From: DATNPX01 sp036702975
Lineage (GTDB): Bacteria > Cyanobacteriota > Vampirovibrionia > Obscuribacterales > Obscuribacteraceae
Length of the DNA stretch: 64,000 bases
Direction: 5' to 3'
Assembly: GCA_036702975.1 (NCBI GenBank)
Contig: DATNPX010000045.1
Location: 16,487 to 80,486 of the forward strand
The translations under genes were made by a program, and so were the position numbers. Numbering within the stretch: position 1 is the stretch's first letter; every line of letters starts with the position of its first letter. The notes under the pieces were generated by a model, which saw only the letters and a list, made by a program, of their open reading frames with translations, searched no databases and was not told the origin of the DNA. Shown here piece by piece: positions 17,881 to 27,427 of this stretch.

Positions 17881-18876
17881 ATGATGAAAGTATCTTTACT
17901 GCCTGGTAGTTTGAAGTTACTGATACCGCGCAACTTCAAAAAACTCGGCTTTTTAGCTCTCTTGTGCGTCTCCATCTGTGGTGGCTCGGTTCATGCGCAA
18001 GTGATTCAGAATGATGTGCTCGCCGATCTTATTAAGAAAAAAGAGCTTGCAGCACCAGACCAAAATGTGAAAGCGACTCTCAGCCAGAACGAGGCGATCA
18101 TAACTTGCGATCGGCATGCTACAGATGACGATAGCATGTGCAAGTTGCGGGCGATTTTGATAGCTAAATGCGTTTTTGATAGCCAGCCAAACGAAATTCA
18201 AAAGTCGAAAATTCAATTTCTCGATCTCAAAAAGAACTCAGTCAGTACTGCGACCATCAAACGATCTGAGATCGTTTTGTTTGGAGAAGGAAAGCTAGAC
18301 AAGAAAGAGCTTATGTCGTCTATTGACTACGTTACTGAGGGTCCGAGTGTTAGCAAAGACTCTTCTCAGGTCGCTGACGGAGAGCTACAAACGCAGCGAA
18401 TGATGCTCTTGAGACGCATACAAAAAATGAAAGAACGAGGCACCAATGTCACCGCTTTCATGACAATCTTCAACGAGATTGAGGGACTTGCCAAGGCGAA
18501 TAGCGACAAGACTAAACTAGAAGAACGAATTGAGTATCTGTCGGAAAAAGTTTCGGAACAAGAACGTATGCTTCATCAGGCTACGCAAAGACCGGCGCTG
18601 ACGTCGCCGCCAGGTAGTGGTGGCTCTACTGATGTCGGCTCCAGTTTCGGTGAGTCGCCGAAAATAAGCGCGGCTCTAGCATCAATTGATTCGAAGGTGG
18701 CTGCGCAGGTCAGGTCTATTCGCAACTTGCTGTTAGGCATGCAATCGCTGCCGGATCCGCGTCCTAAGCAGGCGCTTAAAACTCTTGATGATGCAATTAT
18801 GACGAAAGACATTCGGCAAATTAGCAGCGCTGGGCAACAAGTCATTCAGACGTTACAGCCGAACTCGTCCCGCTAG
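17881..18876 (+). CDS. exported protein of unknown function with coiled coil
   Basis: A 331-residue protein from the ATG at 17881. The frame extends to a GTG at 17797 with a good ggag 4 nt upstream, but the start at 17881 puts the signal peptide (LGFLALLCVSICGGSVHA, cleaved before Q) in a more usual place; the start is therefore uncertain. The mature part has a beta-like region with three Cys (about residues 60-120), then a Glu/Lys-rich helical region with a likely coiled coil (about 170-235), a Ser/Gly linker and a C-terminal helical segment. I do not recognise a family. It ends 1 nt from the stop of the convergent TPR gene. Confidence 0.6.
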   Translation: MMKVSLLPGSLKLLIPRNFKKLGFLALLCVSICGGSVHAQVIQNDVLADLIKKKELAAPDQNVKATLSQNEAIITCDRHATDDDSMCKLRAILIAKCVFDSQPNEIQKSKIQFLDLKKNSVSTATIKRSEIVLFGEGKLDKKELMSSIDYVTEGPSVSKDSSQVADGELQTQRMMLLRRIQKMKERGTNVTAFMTIFNEIEGLAKANSDKTKLEERIEYLSEKVSEQERMLHQATQRPALTSPPGSGGSTDVGSSFGESPKISAALASIDSKVAAQVRSIRNLLLGMQSLPDPRPKQALKTLDDAIMTKDIRQISSAGQQVIQTLQPNSSR

Positions 18877-18877
18877 G

Positions 18878-20593
18878 CTATTTTGCGGTCTTGGAAAGCT
18901 TCGCCACCATCGCCTTGTCTTTCTCAGCCAGGTCTTTCTTCCCTAAGAGCTCGTATACAGCACCTCTAAATTCGTATGCATCAATCAAATTATCGTGAGT
19001 CGGATGCAGTGAAATCGCTTTCGTGAGATCTGCCACCGCATCTGCTTCTTTTTTCATTTGCCCTTCGGCTTTGCCTCGGTACAGATAAGCGCAACTTGAA
19101 TTCGGGTCTAGTTCAAGTGCTTTGACCGAGTCTTGGTAAGCTTTTTCGTACTGCGCTAATTGATAGTAGGAAATAGCGCGATTGTTGTAGGCATTGACCC
19201 AAGAAGGATTGATCTTAATCGCTAGCGACAAATCTTCAACCGCTTTTTGATATTTGGCCGCATTCACGTAGCAGTAGCCGCGATTGTAATATGCTTGAAA
19301 TAGTTTGGGATTAACGCGAATTGCCGAAGTGTAGTCTTCGATAGCCTTCTCTGGTTTGCCAAGCTTATCGTATGCGTGCCCGCGATTGACATACGACTGA
19401 CCATCATTTGGATTCAGGCTTAGTGCAATATTGTAATCATCCACCGTCTTTTGATACTGCTTTTTGTCCAAGTAAATCAGTCCGCGGCGAAAGTAGAGTT
19501 GTTCGTCTTTGGGATTTTTGGCGATCGCATCGTTCAGCCAGTTCAGCTCATCACCCTGGTTGGTTGAGAATTTTGACTCACTATCACCCGGCTCCTTTGA
19601 TACTCGCGAAAAACCTGAAGCATCGACGCTGTATCCAGGGCCAAACATCGGATCATGATCAGACCACCCAAGTTCCTTTGCTTTATCTATATCGGCGCTC
19701 GCTAGTGCTTTTTTGCCAAGCTGTTCGTAGCACATTCCACGCAGATAATACGAGTACGTTCTGTGCCACGCGTCGAGTTCAATCGCCCTCGTGAAATTCT
19801 GAGCGGCTTTTTCGTACTGCCCAAGTTGGAACTCGGCTGCACCTCCGTAATAGTAAGCTTGAGCGCAATCAGGTTTAAGTGAAATTGCCTTTTCGCCATC
19901 AGCGGCCGATTTTTCAAATTCGCGAAGATTCAGTAATGCGGCACCGCGGATTTCGTATGCATCAGCAAAATCAGGTTTGAGTTCGAGCGCACGATTGGCA
20001 TCTTTTATTGCATCTTCGAATCGAGCAAGATCGAACTCTGAAGTTGCTCGTCCACTGTATGCAAAAACGTTTTTAGGATCGGCTTTGACGGCTTTGTCGC
20101 ATGCATCATATGCCTTGTCATACTGCTGGAAGTGTTTGTAGACGAGGTTAAGGTTTACGTAGCCATCGGACATATTGGGGTCTAAACGTATCGCTTCTGT
20201 GAGGTCAGCAAGCGCTTTATCCCATTGTTTCGTGTCACAGAGAAGTGTGCCCCTGTTGAAATACAAATTCGCAAGCTTCGGATGATGGCTAGCTTTACCC
20301 AGCTCGATAGACTTGTCAAAATCATGCAGCGCGTTTTCCTTGTCACCGAGCATCTCATATGCGCCACCGCGATTTGCATAAGCTCCAGCAAAAGTCGGCA
20401 AGAGTTCGATCGCTTTTGTGCAATGTTCTATCGCTTTCTTGTAGTTTCCTGCGGTCATATCGACATCGGATAAACCGTAGTAAAAATTAGGATCGGTTGA
20501 TTCACCGGACGCTTTAGCCTGAGCCGCGCTCGTTGTATTGAAGACCAAGAGACCCAGCAGGGAAATCGATAACGCAAAGATCTTCACGCGCAA
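18878..20593 (-). CDS. exported TPR-repeat protein (paralogue A)
   Basis: A 571-residue protein with an N-terminal signal peptide (LLGLLVFNTTSAAQA) and two blocks of tetratricopeptide repeats, about residues 30-305 and 345-565, separated by a Ser/Asp-rich linker. Repeats show the usual A-x-x-x-R-G/N-R-G and P-D/N-x-A/S-x-A-Y positions (for example NPNDGQSYVNRGHAYDKLG). TPR arrays bind protein partners; this one should sit in the periplasm or be secreted. The neighbouring gene upstream has the same layout, which indicates a tandem duplication. Confidence 0.85.
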   Translation of the reverse strand: MRVKIFALSISLLGLLVFNTTSAAQAKASGESTDPNFYYGLSDVDMTAGNYKKAIEHCTKAIELLPTFAGAYANRGGAYEMLGDKENALHDFDKSIELGKASHHPKLANLYFNRGTLLCDTKQWDKALADLTEAIRLDPNMSDGYVNLNLVYKHFQQYDKAYDACDKAVKADPKNVFAYSGRATSEFDLARFEDAIKDANRALELKPDFADAYEIRGAALLNLREFEKSAADGEKAISLKPDCAQAYYYGGAAEFQLGQYEKAAQNFTRAIELDAWHRTYSYYLRGMCYEQLGKKALASADIDKAKELGWSDHDPMFGPGYSVDASGFSRVSKEPGDSESKFSTNQGDELNWLNDAIAKNPKDEQLYFRRGLIYLDKKQYQKTVDDYNIALSLNPNDGQSYVNRGHAYDKLGKPEKAIEDYTSAIRVNPKLFQAYYNRGYCYVNAAKYQKAVEDLSLAIKINPSWVNAYNNRAISYYQLAQYEKAYQDSVKALELDPNSSCAYLYRGKAEGQMKKEADAVADLTKAISLHPTHDNLIDAYEFRGAVYELLGKKDLAEKDKAMVAKLSKTAK

Positions 20594-20653
20594 TTTGCTT
20601 CTCCTTTCTTTAGCTTGATTGTTGTGTTGTCGCAGGACCGGTTGCGGTGCTCA

Positions 20654-22465
20654 CTATTTTGCCTTCTGAATATCTGCTGACTTCTGTTTGTCTTTTGCAG
20701 CCAGCTCGGGCTTCCCTTGCTGTTGATAGATTTCGGCACGCCCCTCATATGCAGGCCAAAACGTAGAATCGAGAGTGATAGCGCGTGCCATATCATCAAG
20801 AGCATCGTCGGTTTTGCTCAACTTGTTTTCTGCGAGCCCGCGATTATAGTATGCGCAAGCAAAGGTCGGATCGATGCTGACAGCCGTGTTTGCATCGTCT
20901 AATGCCTTGTCTGTCTGTCCCAACTGGTAGTAGCAGATGGAACGTCCGTTATAGACCTCTGCGCTCGGTGGATTTAGCTTGGTTGCAACGGAAAGATCTT
21001 CAAGTGCTTTTTGATAATTCTCGAGTAATATATAAGTATGACCGCGCGAATGGTAAGCTTCTATCAGCTCTGGTTTGAGCGTTATCGCCGCGGTGAAATC
21101 AGCGAGCGCTTCTTTGAATTTTTCCATTCGGTCATAGACATTGCCTCGATTTGTCAAAGCTTCTGCATAATTTGGATCGATTTTAAGCGCGGCGTTGAAA
21201 TCTAGAAGTGCGTGGCCGTAATCATTGCAAAGCAAATAAGCCGTGCCTCGTCGAAAGAGAGCTGTTGCGTTGTTAGGATTATCCGCAACTTCCTGGTTGA
21301 ACTTTTTCATGACTTGATCATTCGCCTTACCCTCTGGTTTGCTTTGTGGTGAACTGATCTGCGAACTCGAATTGTTCGAGCTACTCGAATCTTCTGGACT
21401 AGCTTTTCCTATGGAGACGGCCGGAGGCTGCATCAAGTTTAGTCGGGGAAATGTATGTTCGTTTGCCGAAGCCTGGGTTGGACTTTTGTCTTCAGTGGTG
21501 ATTTTTATATCTGGAAGCAAGTTGGCTGCGGTCCAGCCGAGTGCTGTCGCCATCTGTATATCTTTTGCTGCCAGAGCATCTTTGTTCAGCTGCGCATAAG
21601 CCATTCCTCGGTCATAGTAAGCCCATTTTGTGCTTTCATTGAAGTCGATTGCTTTGGTTAGAAGTTCAACAGCTTTATCGAAGTGTCCGAGGTATAGGTT
21701 TGCGGCACCACAATAATAGTAAGCCCCATTTTGATTTTGATTGAGTTCAATGGCATGCGCACCATCTTCCGCTGATTGCTTGAATCTTTTAAGGTTTAGA
21801 CATGCCGCGGAGCGGAGTTTCAGTGCATGCGCGGATTTTGGATCGATGCTGAGTGCTTTGTCGCAGTCTTTCACTACGTCGTCGAATTTGAGAAGATTCA
21901 ATTCTGCAGCTGCTCTATTGCTGAAGGCAGAGGCGTTGCGAGGATCTAGTTGCGCCGCTCTGTTGCACTCTTCGATAACTTTCTGATTGTTCCCCATCTT
22001 CAGATAAGTGAGGGCGCAATTGTTGTATAGCTGTGACATTTGCGGAGCCATTCGTTTAGCGGTATTAAAGTCTGCTAGCGATTTCTCAAATTGACCGAGT
22101 TCACTGTAGACAGTGCCGCGATTTGAATAGACACCAGCGTCTATTATGCCGTGCTCAATTGCGGCGTTGAAATCAGGCAAAGCAAGCTTCCATTGCTGCG
22201 TAAAGATATAAGCTGCTCCGCGAGCATTATACGCTTCGCCCCAGGTTGGATTCAGCTCGATCGCTTTTGTTGCATCGGCGATCGCTTTCGTATAGTTGCC
22301 AACTTGTATGTCATTTTCGGACAGCTCTTTATAGAATTGCGCATCCTTTGACGGACTGGAGTCTTGTGAGAAGCAATAAGGTGCATAGACTGTATAGACC
22401 TCAGAGACCAGTACAAGCGAGACTCCGATCTTGATGACTTGTCTGAAGTCGCTGAATCGACGCAT
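20654..22465 (-). CDS. exported TPR-repeat protein (paralogue B)
   Basis: A 603-residue protein with a hydrophobic N-terminal signal or anchor (about residues 10-32) and two TPR blocks, about residues 40-310 and 375-595. They are separated by a low-complexity Ser/Asn/Gln linker at about 330-375. Repeat spacing and domain order match the next gene, 60 nt downstream, so the pair arose by duplication. Its upstream region carries three 11-bp tandem repeats at 22647-22679. Partner proteins are unknown. Confidence 0.85.
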   Translation of the reverse strand: MRRFSDFRQVIKIGVSLVLVSEVYTVYAPYCFSQDSSPSKDAQFYKELSENDIQVGNYTKAIADATKAIELNPTWGEAYNARGAAYIFTQQWKLALPDFNAAIEHGIIDAGVYSNRGTVYSELGQFEKSLADFNTAKRMAPQMSQLYNNCALTYLKMGNNQKVIEECNRAAQLDPRNASAFSNRAAAELNLLKFDDVVKDCDKALSIDPKSAHALKLRSAACLNLKRFKQSAEDGAHAIELNQNQNGAYYYCGAANLYLGHFDKAVELLTKAIDFNESTKWAYYDRGMAYAQLNKDALAAKDIQMATALGWTAANLLPDIKITTEDKSPTQASANEHTFPRLNLMQPPAVSIGKASPEDSSSSNNSSSQISSPQSKPEGKANDQVMKKFNQEVADNPNNATALFRRGTAYLLCNDYGHALLDFNAALKIDPNYAEALTNRGNVYDRMEKFKEALADFTAAITLKPELIEAYHSRGHTYILLENYQKALEDLSVATKLNPPSAEVYNGRSICYYQLGQTDKALDDANTAVSIDPTFACAYYNRGLAENKLSKTDDALDDMARAITLDSTFWPAYEGRAEIYQQQGKPELAAKDKQKSADIQKAK

Positions 22466-22777
22466 AAGTGTTTAGCACCATCTTTCCAATTAAGAGATAC
22501 TCTGGCTATCGATAGCTCTGAGGACACTTTTACACCCGGAGTTAAAGATTATCAAACGTGGATGACGGAAGACTAAACCATCCGAAACGTAACAGTTTTC
22601 AAGGATGATGCGAGAACGGTTTTTTACCGAATATGGTGTCGCGGAATGACACTAAATTGACACCATTTTGACACTAAATGCATTATGGGGCAACGCTACA
22701 ATCAAAATGGACCCAGCACTCAATGGTGACTTTAAAGCTCAATCTATGCACAAAGAATCGGGACGTGAAATATCGGC
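22466..22777. other. 312-nt intergenic region upstream of TPR gene B
   Basis: No gene is seen. It separates the stop of PilC from the start of TPR paralogue B on the same strand and holds the direct repeats listed separately. A short inverted repeat (cggt, T-run, accg) is near 22617-22629. Confidence 0.4.
22647..22679. repeat. three tandem 11-bp direct repeats (possible operator)
   Basis: Three back-to-back copies of an 11-mer begin at 22647, 22658 and 22669. The first and third are identical (tgacactaaat) and the middle one is tgacaccattt. A ggtgtc just upstream at about 22635 is the reverse complement of the core gacacc. The 11-bp period puts each copy on the same DNA face, as in cooperative regulator sites. 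It is 180-215 nt upstream of the TPR gene start. Confidence 0.5.
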
Positions 22778-24004
22778 TTAGTGCAACTGATTGATGACCG
22801 TGAAAATCGGCAGATACATACCGACGACCACTGAGCCCACGATGCCGCCAATGCCGACCACCATAATCGGTTCAAGCAATGAAGTCATCGAATCTACTTG
22901 ATTCTCCACCTCCATGTCGTAGAAGTCTGCAATCTTCCCGAGCATATCGTCCAGCTTGCCTGTTTCCTCTCCGACTGCCACCATCTGCGTAACCATCGGC
23001 GGAAAGATAGAATCCTTCGCCATCGGTTTCGCCACCGTTCCCCCTTGCCTTACCTCGTTGTATACCTTTTCGATCGCTCGTGCGACAACAGCATTACCGG
23101 AGGTCTCTTTAACAACATCGAGTGCAGATAGCATCGGCACACCCGCACGAATAAGCGTTCCAAATGTGCGTGAGAATCTCGCCACCGACACCTTATTTAC
23201 GAGGTCACCAATTAGCGGCAGTCCTCCAATAATTGAGTCGATGTGAAGCTTGCCTGGTCCGGTGTCATAGTACCGGCGCAGCATGTAGGCTCCTACAACT
23301 ACAACAATAACGAACAACAGCATCCAGATAGACCGCATATATTCTGAGAGTGTAATGAGAAACTGCGTGTAAGCAGGCAGTTCGCCGCCGATGCTTTTGA
23401 ACAAGCCTTGGAAGACCGGCAGTACAAATGTGAGCATGGCCCAGAAAACCAGCACTGCAACAGCCAGAACGACTGATGGATAGACGAGCGCTGACCGTAC
23501 TTTTGCGTTTAGTCGCTGCCTACTCTCTAAAAAATCTGCTAGACGTAGTAAGACTTCGGACAAGATACCGCCTGCCTCACCCGCTCGCACCATGGAAACG
23601 AATAGTTTGTCGAAAACCTTTGGGTGCCTAGCCAGAGCATCAGAAAGAGACAGTCCTGATTCAACGGCGTGGCGCACTTCATCAAGCGTTCCCCTCATCT
23701 TTTTGTTCTTGCATTGATCCACGATGATTGTCAGCGTGCGCAACAATGCCACTCCGGACGATATCATCGCTGCAAATTGACGCGAGAATACTACCTGGTC
23801 TTTCAGCGATATCGTCTCGAAGAGTCCGACAAAATCATCGAAGCTCTTATTCAAGTTAAAGGGTTCTCGGCGCGCCTGTATCTCGACTACGTCAAATCCA
23901 CGTGATGTCAGTCTGGCGTGCAGAAGTTTTGAAGACTCCGCCTGTCCGGTTGCTTCTAGAATGCGCCCGGTCGGATCTTTTATCTTGTAACTGAATTCCG
24001 GCAT
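22778..24004 (-). CDS. pilC: type IV pilus inner-membrane platform protein PilC
   Basis: A 408-residue platform protein. Residues about 1-55 are a cytoplasmic N-terminal part. Two repeated T2SSF domains follow, at about 70-190 and 270-395, each with membrane helices (VYPSVVLAVAVLVFWAMLTF after the first and IMVVGIGGIVGSVVVGMYLP at the end). FSRQFAAMISSGVALL and FSRTFGTLIRAGVPML are the matching conserved openings of the two repeats. PilC couples the PilB and PilT motors to pilus growth. It follows PilT by 5 nt, so B, T and C form one operon. Confidence 0.95.
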   Translation of the reverse strand: MPEFSYKIKDPTGRILEATGQAESSKLLHARLTSRGFDVVEIQARREPFNLNKSFDDFVGLFETISLKDQVVFSRQFAAMISSGVALLRTLTIIVDQCKNKKMRGTLDEVRHAVESGLSLSDALARHPKVFDKLFVSMVRAGEAGGILSEVLLRLADFLESRQRLNAKVRSALVYPSVVLAVAVLVFWAMLTFVLPVFQGLFKSIGGELPAYTQFLITLSEYMRSIWMLLFVIVVVVGAYMLRRYYDTGPGKLHIDSIIGGLPLIGDLVNKVSVARFSRTFGTLIRAGVPMLSALDVVKETSGNAVVARAIEKVYNEVRQGGTVAKPMAKDSIFPPMVTQMVAVGEETGKLDDMLGKIADFYDMEVENQVDSMTSLLEPIMVVGIGGIVGSVVVGMYLPIFTVINQLH

Positions 24005-24009
24005 ATCAA

Positions 24010-25152
24010 TTAGAACCTGCCGAACCCTTTACCGGGATCGACAGCACGAGTTGCCGGTGCGTAACCACCGCCGCCGATTAATCTTTGCAGGTCGTCAGCT
24101 CTGCTGCTTTTCGACAATGCCTCTTGTGGGTCGACAATACCTTGTTTGACGAAGTTTGCAAGCGAGGATTCCAGTGTCTGCATGCCGAGCGCACCACCTG
24201 TTTGTATCGTGGAATAAATCTGCGCTGTACGTCCTTCTCTAATTAGGTTGGCAATTGCGGGTGTGTTGATCAAGACTTCAAGCGCGAGTACGCGCCCTTT
24301 GGTAACGGGATTGCCGCCAGCAACATCCTGCATGCGAGGCAATAGTGTTTGGCTTAAGACTGCCACCAATCCGCTTGATACCATCACTCTGATCTGTTGC
24401 TGCTGTGCCGGAGGGAAAACGTCCACCATACGGTCAATCGTCTGAGATGCGGAACTGGTGTGCAAGGTGCCGAAAACAAGGTGTCCAGTTTCTGCGGCAG
24501 TTAATGCCAAGTGAATCGTCTCGAGATCGCGCATCTCTCCTACCAGAATTACATCCGGATCTTCTCTCAAAGCCGCGCGCAGAGCATTTGCGAAGGATTT
24601 GGTGTCATTGCCCAGTTCTCGCTGACTCACGACTGATTTCTTGTTCTGATGTAGAAATTCGATCGGATCTTCGATCGTAAGAATATGGTCCGCGCGATTC
24701 TCGTTAATCCAATCGATGATAGATGCAAGAGTTGTGGATTTGCCATGTCCGGTTGGTCCAGTAATTAGAACCAGCCCGCGTGGCTTTTGCGCGATCTCTT
24801 TGGCCACCGCCGGCAGCCCCAGATCCTCAAGACTGGGAATTCGAGATGACACTACACGCAGTGCTGCGCAAACATTACCTCGGTCTCTGTATACGTTGAC
24901 GCGAAATCTGCCGATTCCCTCGATACCGAAGCTGCAATCAAGTTCGTAGTTGGTTTCGAATTGCGATATCTGCGTCGGCGTCAAAATCGACTTTACTAAA
25001 TCGTGCACATCTTCCCCTGAAAATACCGGCAGATTCAAGCGAGAGAGCTTACCAGCCACCCTTATAATTGGTGGCTGATCAGCTTTTAAATGCAAATCTG
25101 ATGCTGCGCGGTCTATCACCAGCTGCAGCAGACCAGGCATATCAATCGGCAT
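24010..25152 (-). CDS. pilT: pilus retraction ATPase PilT
   Basis: A 380-residue hexameric ATPase that drives pilus retraction and twitching. Walker A is TGPTGHGKSTT near residue 130. The Asp box and Walker B region are DPDVILVGEMRD near residue 195. The His box is HLVFGTLHT near residue 222. The C-terminal segment has AIANLIREGRTAQIYS, a PilT hallmark. Length and motifs are normal. It lies 16 nt after PilB. Confidence 0.95.
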   Translation of the reverse strand: MPIDMPGLLQLVIDRAASDLHLKADQPPIIRVAGKLSRLNLPVFSGEDVHDLVKSILTPTQISQFETNYELDCSFGIEGIGRFRVNVYRDRGNVCAALRVVSSRIPSLEDLGLPAVAKEIAQKPRGLVLITGPTGHGKSTTLASIIDWINENRADHILTIEDPIEFLHQNKKSVVSQRELGNDTKSFANALRAALREDPDVILVGEMRDLETIHLALTAAETGHLVFGTLHTSSASQTIDRMVDVFPPAQQQQIRVMVSSGLVAVLSQTLLPRMQDVAGGNPVTKGRVLALEVLINTPAIANLIREGRTAQIYSTIQTGGALGMQTLESSLANFVKQGIVDPQEALSKSSRADDLQRLIGGGGYAPATRAVDPGKGFGRF

Positions 25153-25168
25153 AGGTTGAACTCCTGCG

Positions 25169-27238
25169 CTAATTTAAATGAGAATGATGCACTTTCCGTT
25201 CCGTCAAGCAGTAAGGACAGTTGTGCCATTCGCCGTGAATTTCGGCCTCGCAGCTCGAGCACTTAGATTCCATATCAGCTTGGTCTTTGTTCATGCCGCA
25301 CTTAGGACAGCTCGTCCAGCCTTCCTGTTGTAAGGTACCACAGCGCGCGCATGATGTCTTCAGATCGTGCTGGCAGAACGGACATTTGATAAAGTCATCG
25401 CCAATTGGATTTCGGCACTTCGTGCACAGCTTGTCATCGCCGGCGGTATCAGCAAGTGTTACGCGAACTACTTCTTCTGCGGTTGAAAGACCTTCACCGA
25501 CAAGGCGGATGCTGTAGTCCTTCAAGGGCACCATTCCTGATTGTTTGGCCGCAAATCTGATCATTGCGGTAGTAGAGTCTTTCGCAGTTAAGTCGCGAAT
25601 CTCGTCATTCATGCGCATGACTTCGTAGACGCCGACACGATTTTTATATCCCGTACCGTTGCAGTTTTCGCAGCCTTTGCCGCGACTGAATATTGGCCAA
25701 CCGTCTTCGTCGACATTCAATCGGTAATACTGAAGTGTCGATTCAGCGATACGCTCTTGACCCTTACCCAAAATTCCCAGGTACTCGAGAGCGCTGCGGT
25801 CAGGTTTGTATGACTCTTTGCACTCTGTACAAATTCTACGCAACAAACGTTGAGCGATGACGCCAATGGTTGCTGATGCTACCAAATATGGGTCCACTTC
25901 CATTTCAGCTAAACGCGTGATCGCTCCCGGTGCATCGTTTGTGTGAAGTGTGGTAAAGACAAGATGACCTGTCAGTGCCGCTTCGACCGCGATCTTCGCT
26001 GTTTCTCTGTCGCGCGTTTCACCAACGAGCATGATGTCCGGATCTTGTCTTAAGAACGAACGCAGTATTCGCGCGAAATCCAGACCCTTCTCGCGCAGCA
26101 CCTGCACCTGAGTGATTCCAGCCATCTCGTATTCAATAGGGTCTTCAGCTGTGACTATGTTTACATCCGGAGTGTTCCGTTCTGCAAGCGCCGAATACAA
26201 AGTCGTTGTTTTACCGGAACCGGTGGGACCTGTAACAAAGATAATTCCATATGGTTTGCTAACCATATCTCGAACTACATCCAGAGTCTCTTGGTTGGTA
26301 ATCAAATTTTCCAATCCAAGAGTTGTCGTCGTCTTATCCAAAATTCTCATGACGATCTTTTCGCCATGTTTGCTCGGGATTGTGGAGACACGAAAATCAA
26401 TATCTTTTCCCGAAAAGCGAACCCTGATACGACCGTCCTGTGGCAAGCGACGTTCTGCAATATCGAGATCTGCCATGATTTTGTAACGTGAAACGAGTGC
26501 GGCCAGAACCGCTTTTGGCAACTTGCGGTCTACGAACAAAACACCGTCTAGCCGGTATCGCACAGTAACGTGTTTGTCCTGCGGCTCGACATGTACGTCT
26601 GAACATCTTCTTTTAATCGCTTTCGCTAGAATCTGATTGGCCAGATGAACGATGGGAGCATCTTGTGCTTGTTTGGCTAGGTCGAGGTCGTTGATCTCTT
26701 CTTCCATCTCGGCCATAACATCGAGAGTGCTGAGATCGACCTCTGACTCGATGAATGTTTGATCGGCGAGAGCGTCACCCGCGAGAGTGAGTTCTTCCTG
26801 TTTCGTTGCATAAATGGTTTCCATGAAATGCTGGAAGTCATCTTCGGTGCAAACTACAGGTTTGACGCGAATGCCCCGCAAGCGGTATCGAATGTCGTCG
26901 AGAGCAAGAAGATTGTTTGGATTGACCATGGCTACGGTCAAAGTGTTGTCTTCCTGAGTAATTGGCACCACTTGGTGCTGCCTTATCAGTTTTTCGGGCA
27001 AAAGTTGCAAGGCATCCGAGTGAACGACAGTTTTTGCAAGTGAAACATAGTTGACACCGAACTGCACTTCTAGTGCGTTCTTCAAATGAGTTTCGTTGGC
27101 TAGACCGAGCCTCGACAAGATGAGACTTATAGGCTCACCGGTCTTCATTCGCTCTTGCTGGACAATCTTGAGTTCATCGGCTGTGATGAGACCATTGTCT
27201 ACCAGCAGTTCGCCTATCTCTTTTTTGATCAGCGCCAA
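25169..27238 (-). CDS. pilB: pilus extension ATPase PilB with three extra C-terminal zinc ribbons
   Basis: A 689-residue GspE/PilB ATPase. Residues 1-150 are an MshEN-type N domain (ELLVDNGLITADEL), which in relatives can bind cyclic di-GMP. Walker A is TGPTGSGKTTT near residue 340, and Walker B is DPDIMLVGETRD. The usual tetracysteine zinc site (CTEC and CENC) is near residues 480-530. After the normal end, residues about 605-685 add six CxxC pairs (CTKC, CPFC, CARC, CPKC, CSSC, CPYC), which should make three zinc ribbons. The start is a TTG at 27238 with gaggg upstream. The added ribbons are unusual and may bind a regulator. Confidence 0.93.
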   Translation of the reverse strand: MALIKKEIGELLVDNGLITADELKIVQQERMKTGEPISLILSRLGLANETHLKNALEVQFGVNYVSLAKTVVHSDALQLLPEKLIRQHQVVPITQEDNTLTVAMVNPNNLLALDDIRYRLRGIRVKPVVCTEDDFQHFMETIYATKQEELTLAGDALADQTFIESEVDLSTLDVMAEMEEEINDLDLAKQAQDAPIVHLANQILAKAIKRRCSDVHVEPQDKHVTVRYRLDGVLFVDRKLPKAVLAALVSRYKIMADLDIAERRLPQDGRIRVRFSGKDIDFRVSTIPSKHGEKIVMRILDKTTTTLGLENLITNQETLDVVRDMVSKPYGIIFVTGPTGSGKTTTLYSALAERNTPDVNIVTAEDPIEYEMAGITQVQVLREKGLDFARILRSFLRQDPDIMLVGETRDRETAKIAVEAALTGHLVFTTLHTNDAPGAITRLAEMEVDPYLVASATIGVIAQRLLRRICTECKESYKPDRSALEYLGILGKGQERIAESTLQYYRLNVDEDGWPIFSRGKGCENCNGTGYKNRVGVYEVMRMNDEIRDLTAKDSTTAMIRFAAKQSGMVPLKDYSIRLVGEGLSTAEEVVRVTLADTAGDDKLCTKCRNPIGDDFIKCPFCQHDLKTSCARCGTLQQEGWTSCPKCGMNKDQADMESKCSSCEAEIHGEWHNCPYCLTERKVHHSHLN

Positions 27239-27427
27239 AGTGTCGCCCTCGGACTGTGTACTCCCAAATGCAATGCTATCGCTATTTCGTGATCGTTAAA
27301 TCATGCCTGCCCTGACTTTAACTATCGGTACCGGTGGCGATGCTCTCAATAATTCCTTGCCACGAGCCTAAGAGATCTAAGCTTTGCAGGCGCTTTGGTG
27401 CAGGAAGTTGAAACCAAAAATTGTAAA

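Noticed and set aside
27239..27427. Hidden remnant of an ATPase domain between the PilB paralogue and PilB
   Set aside because: The gap is about 190 nt and no Walker-type segment is readable in any frame; the last part is the PilB leader.
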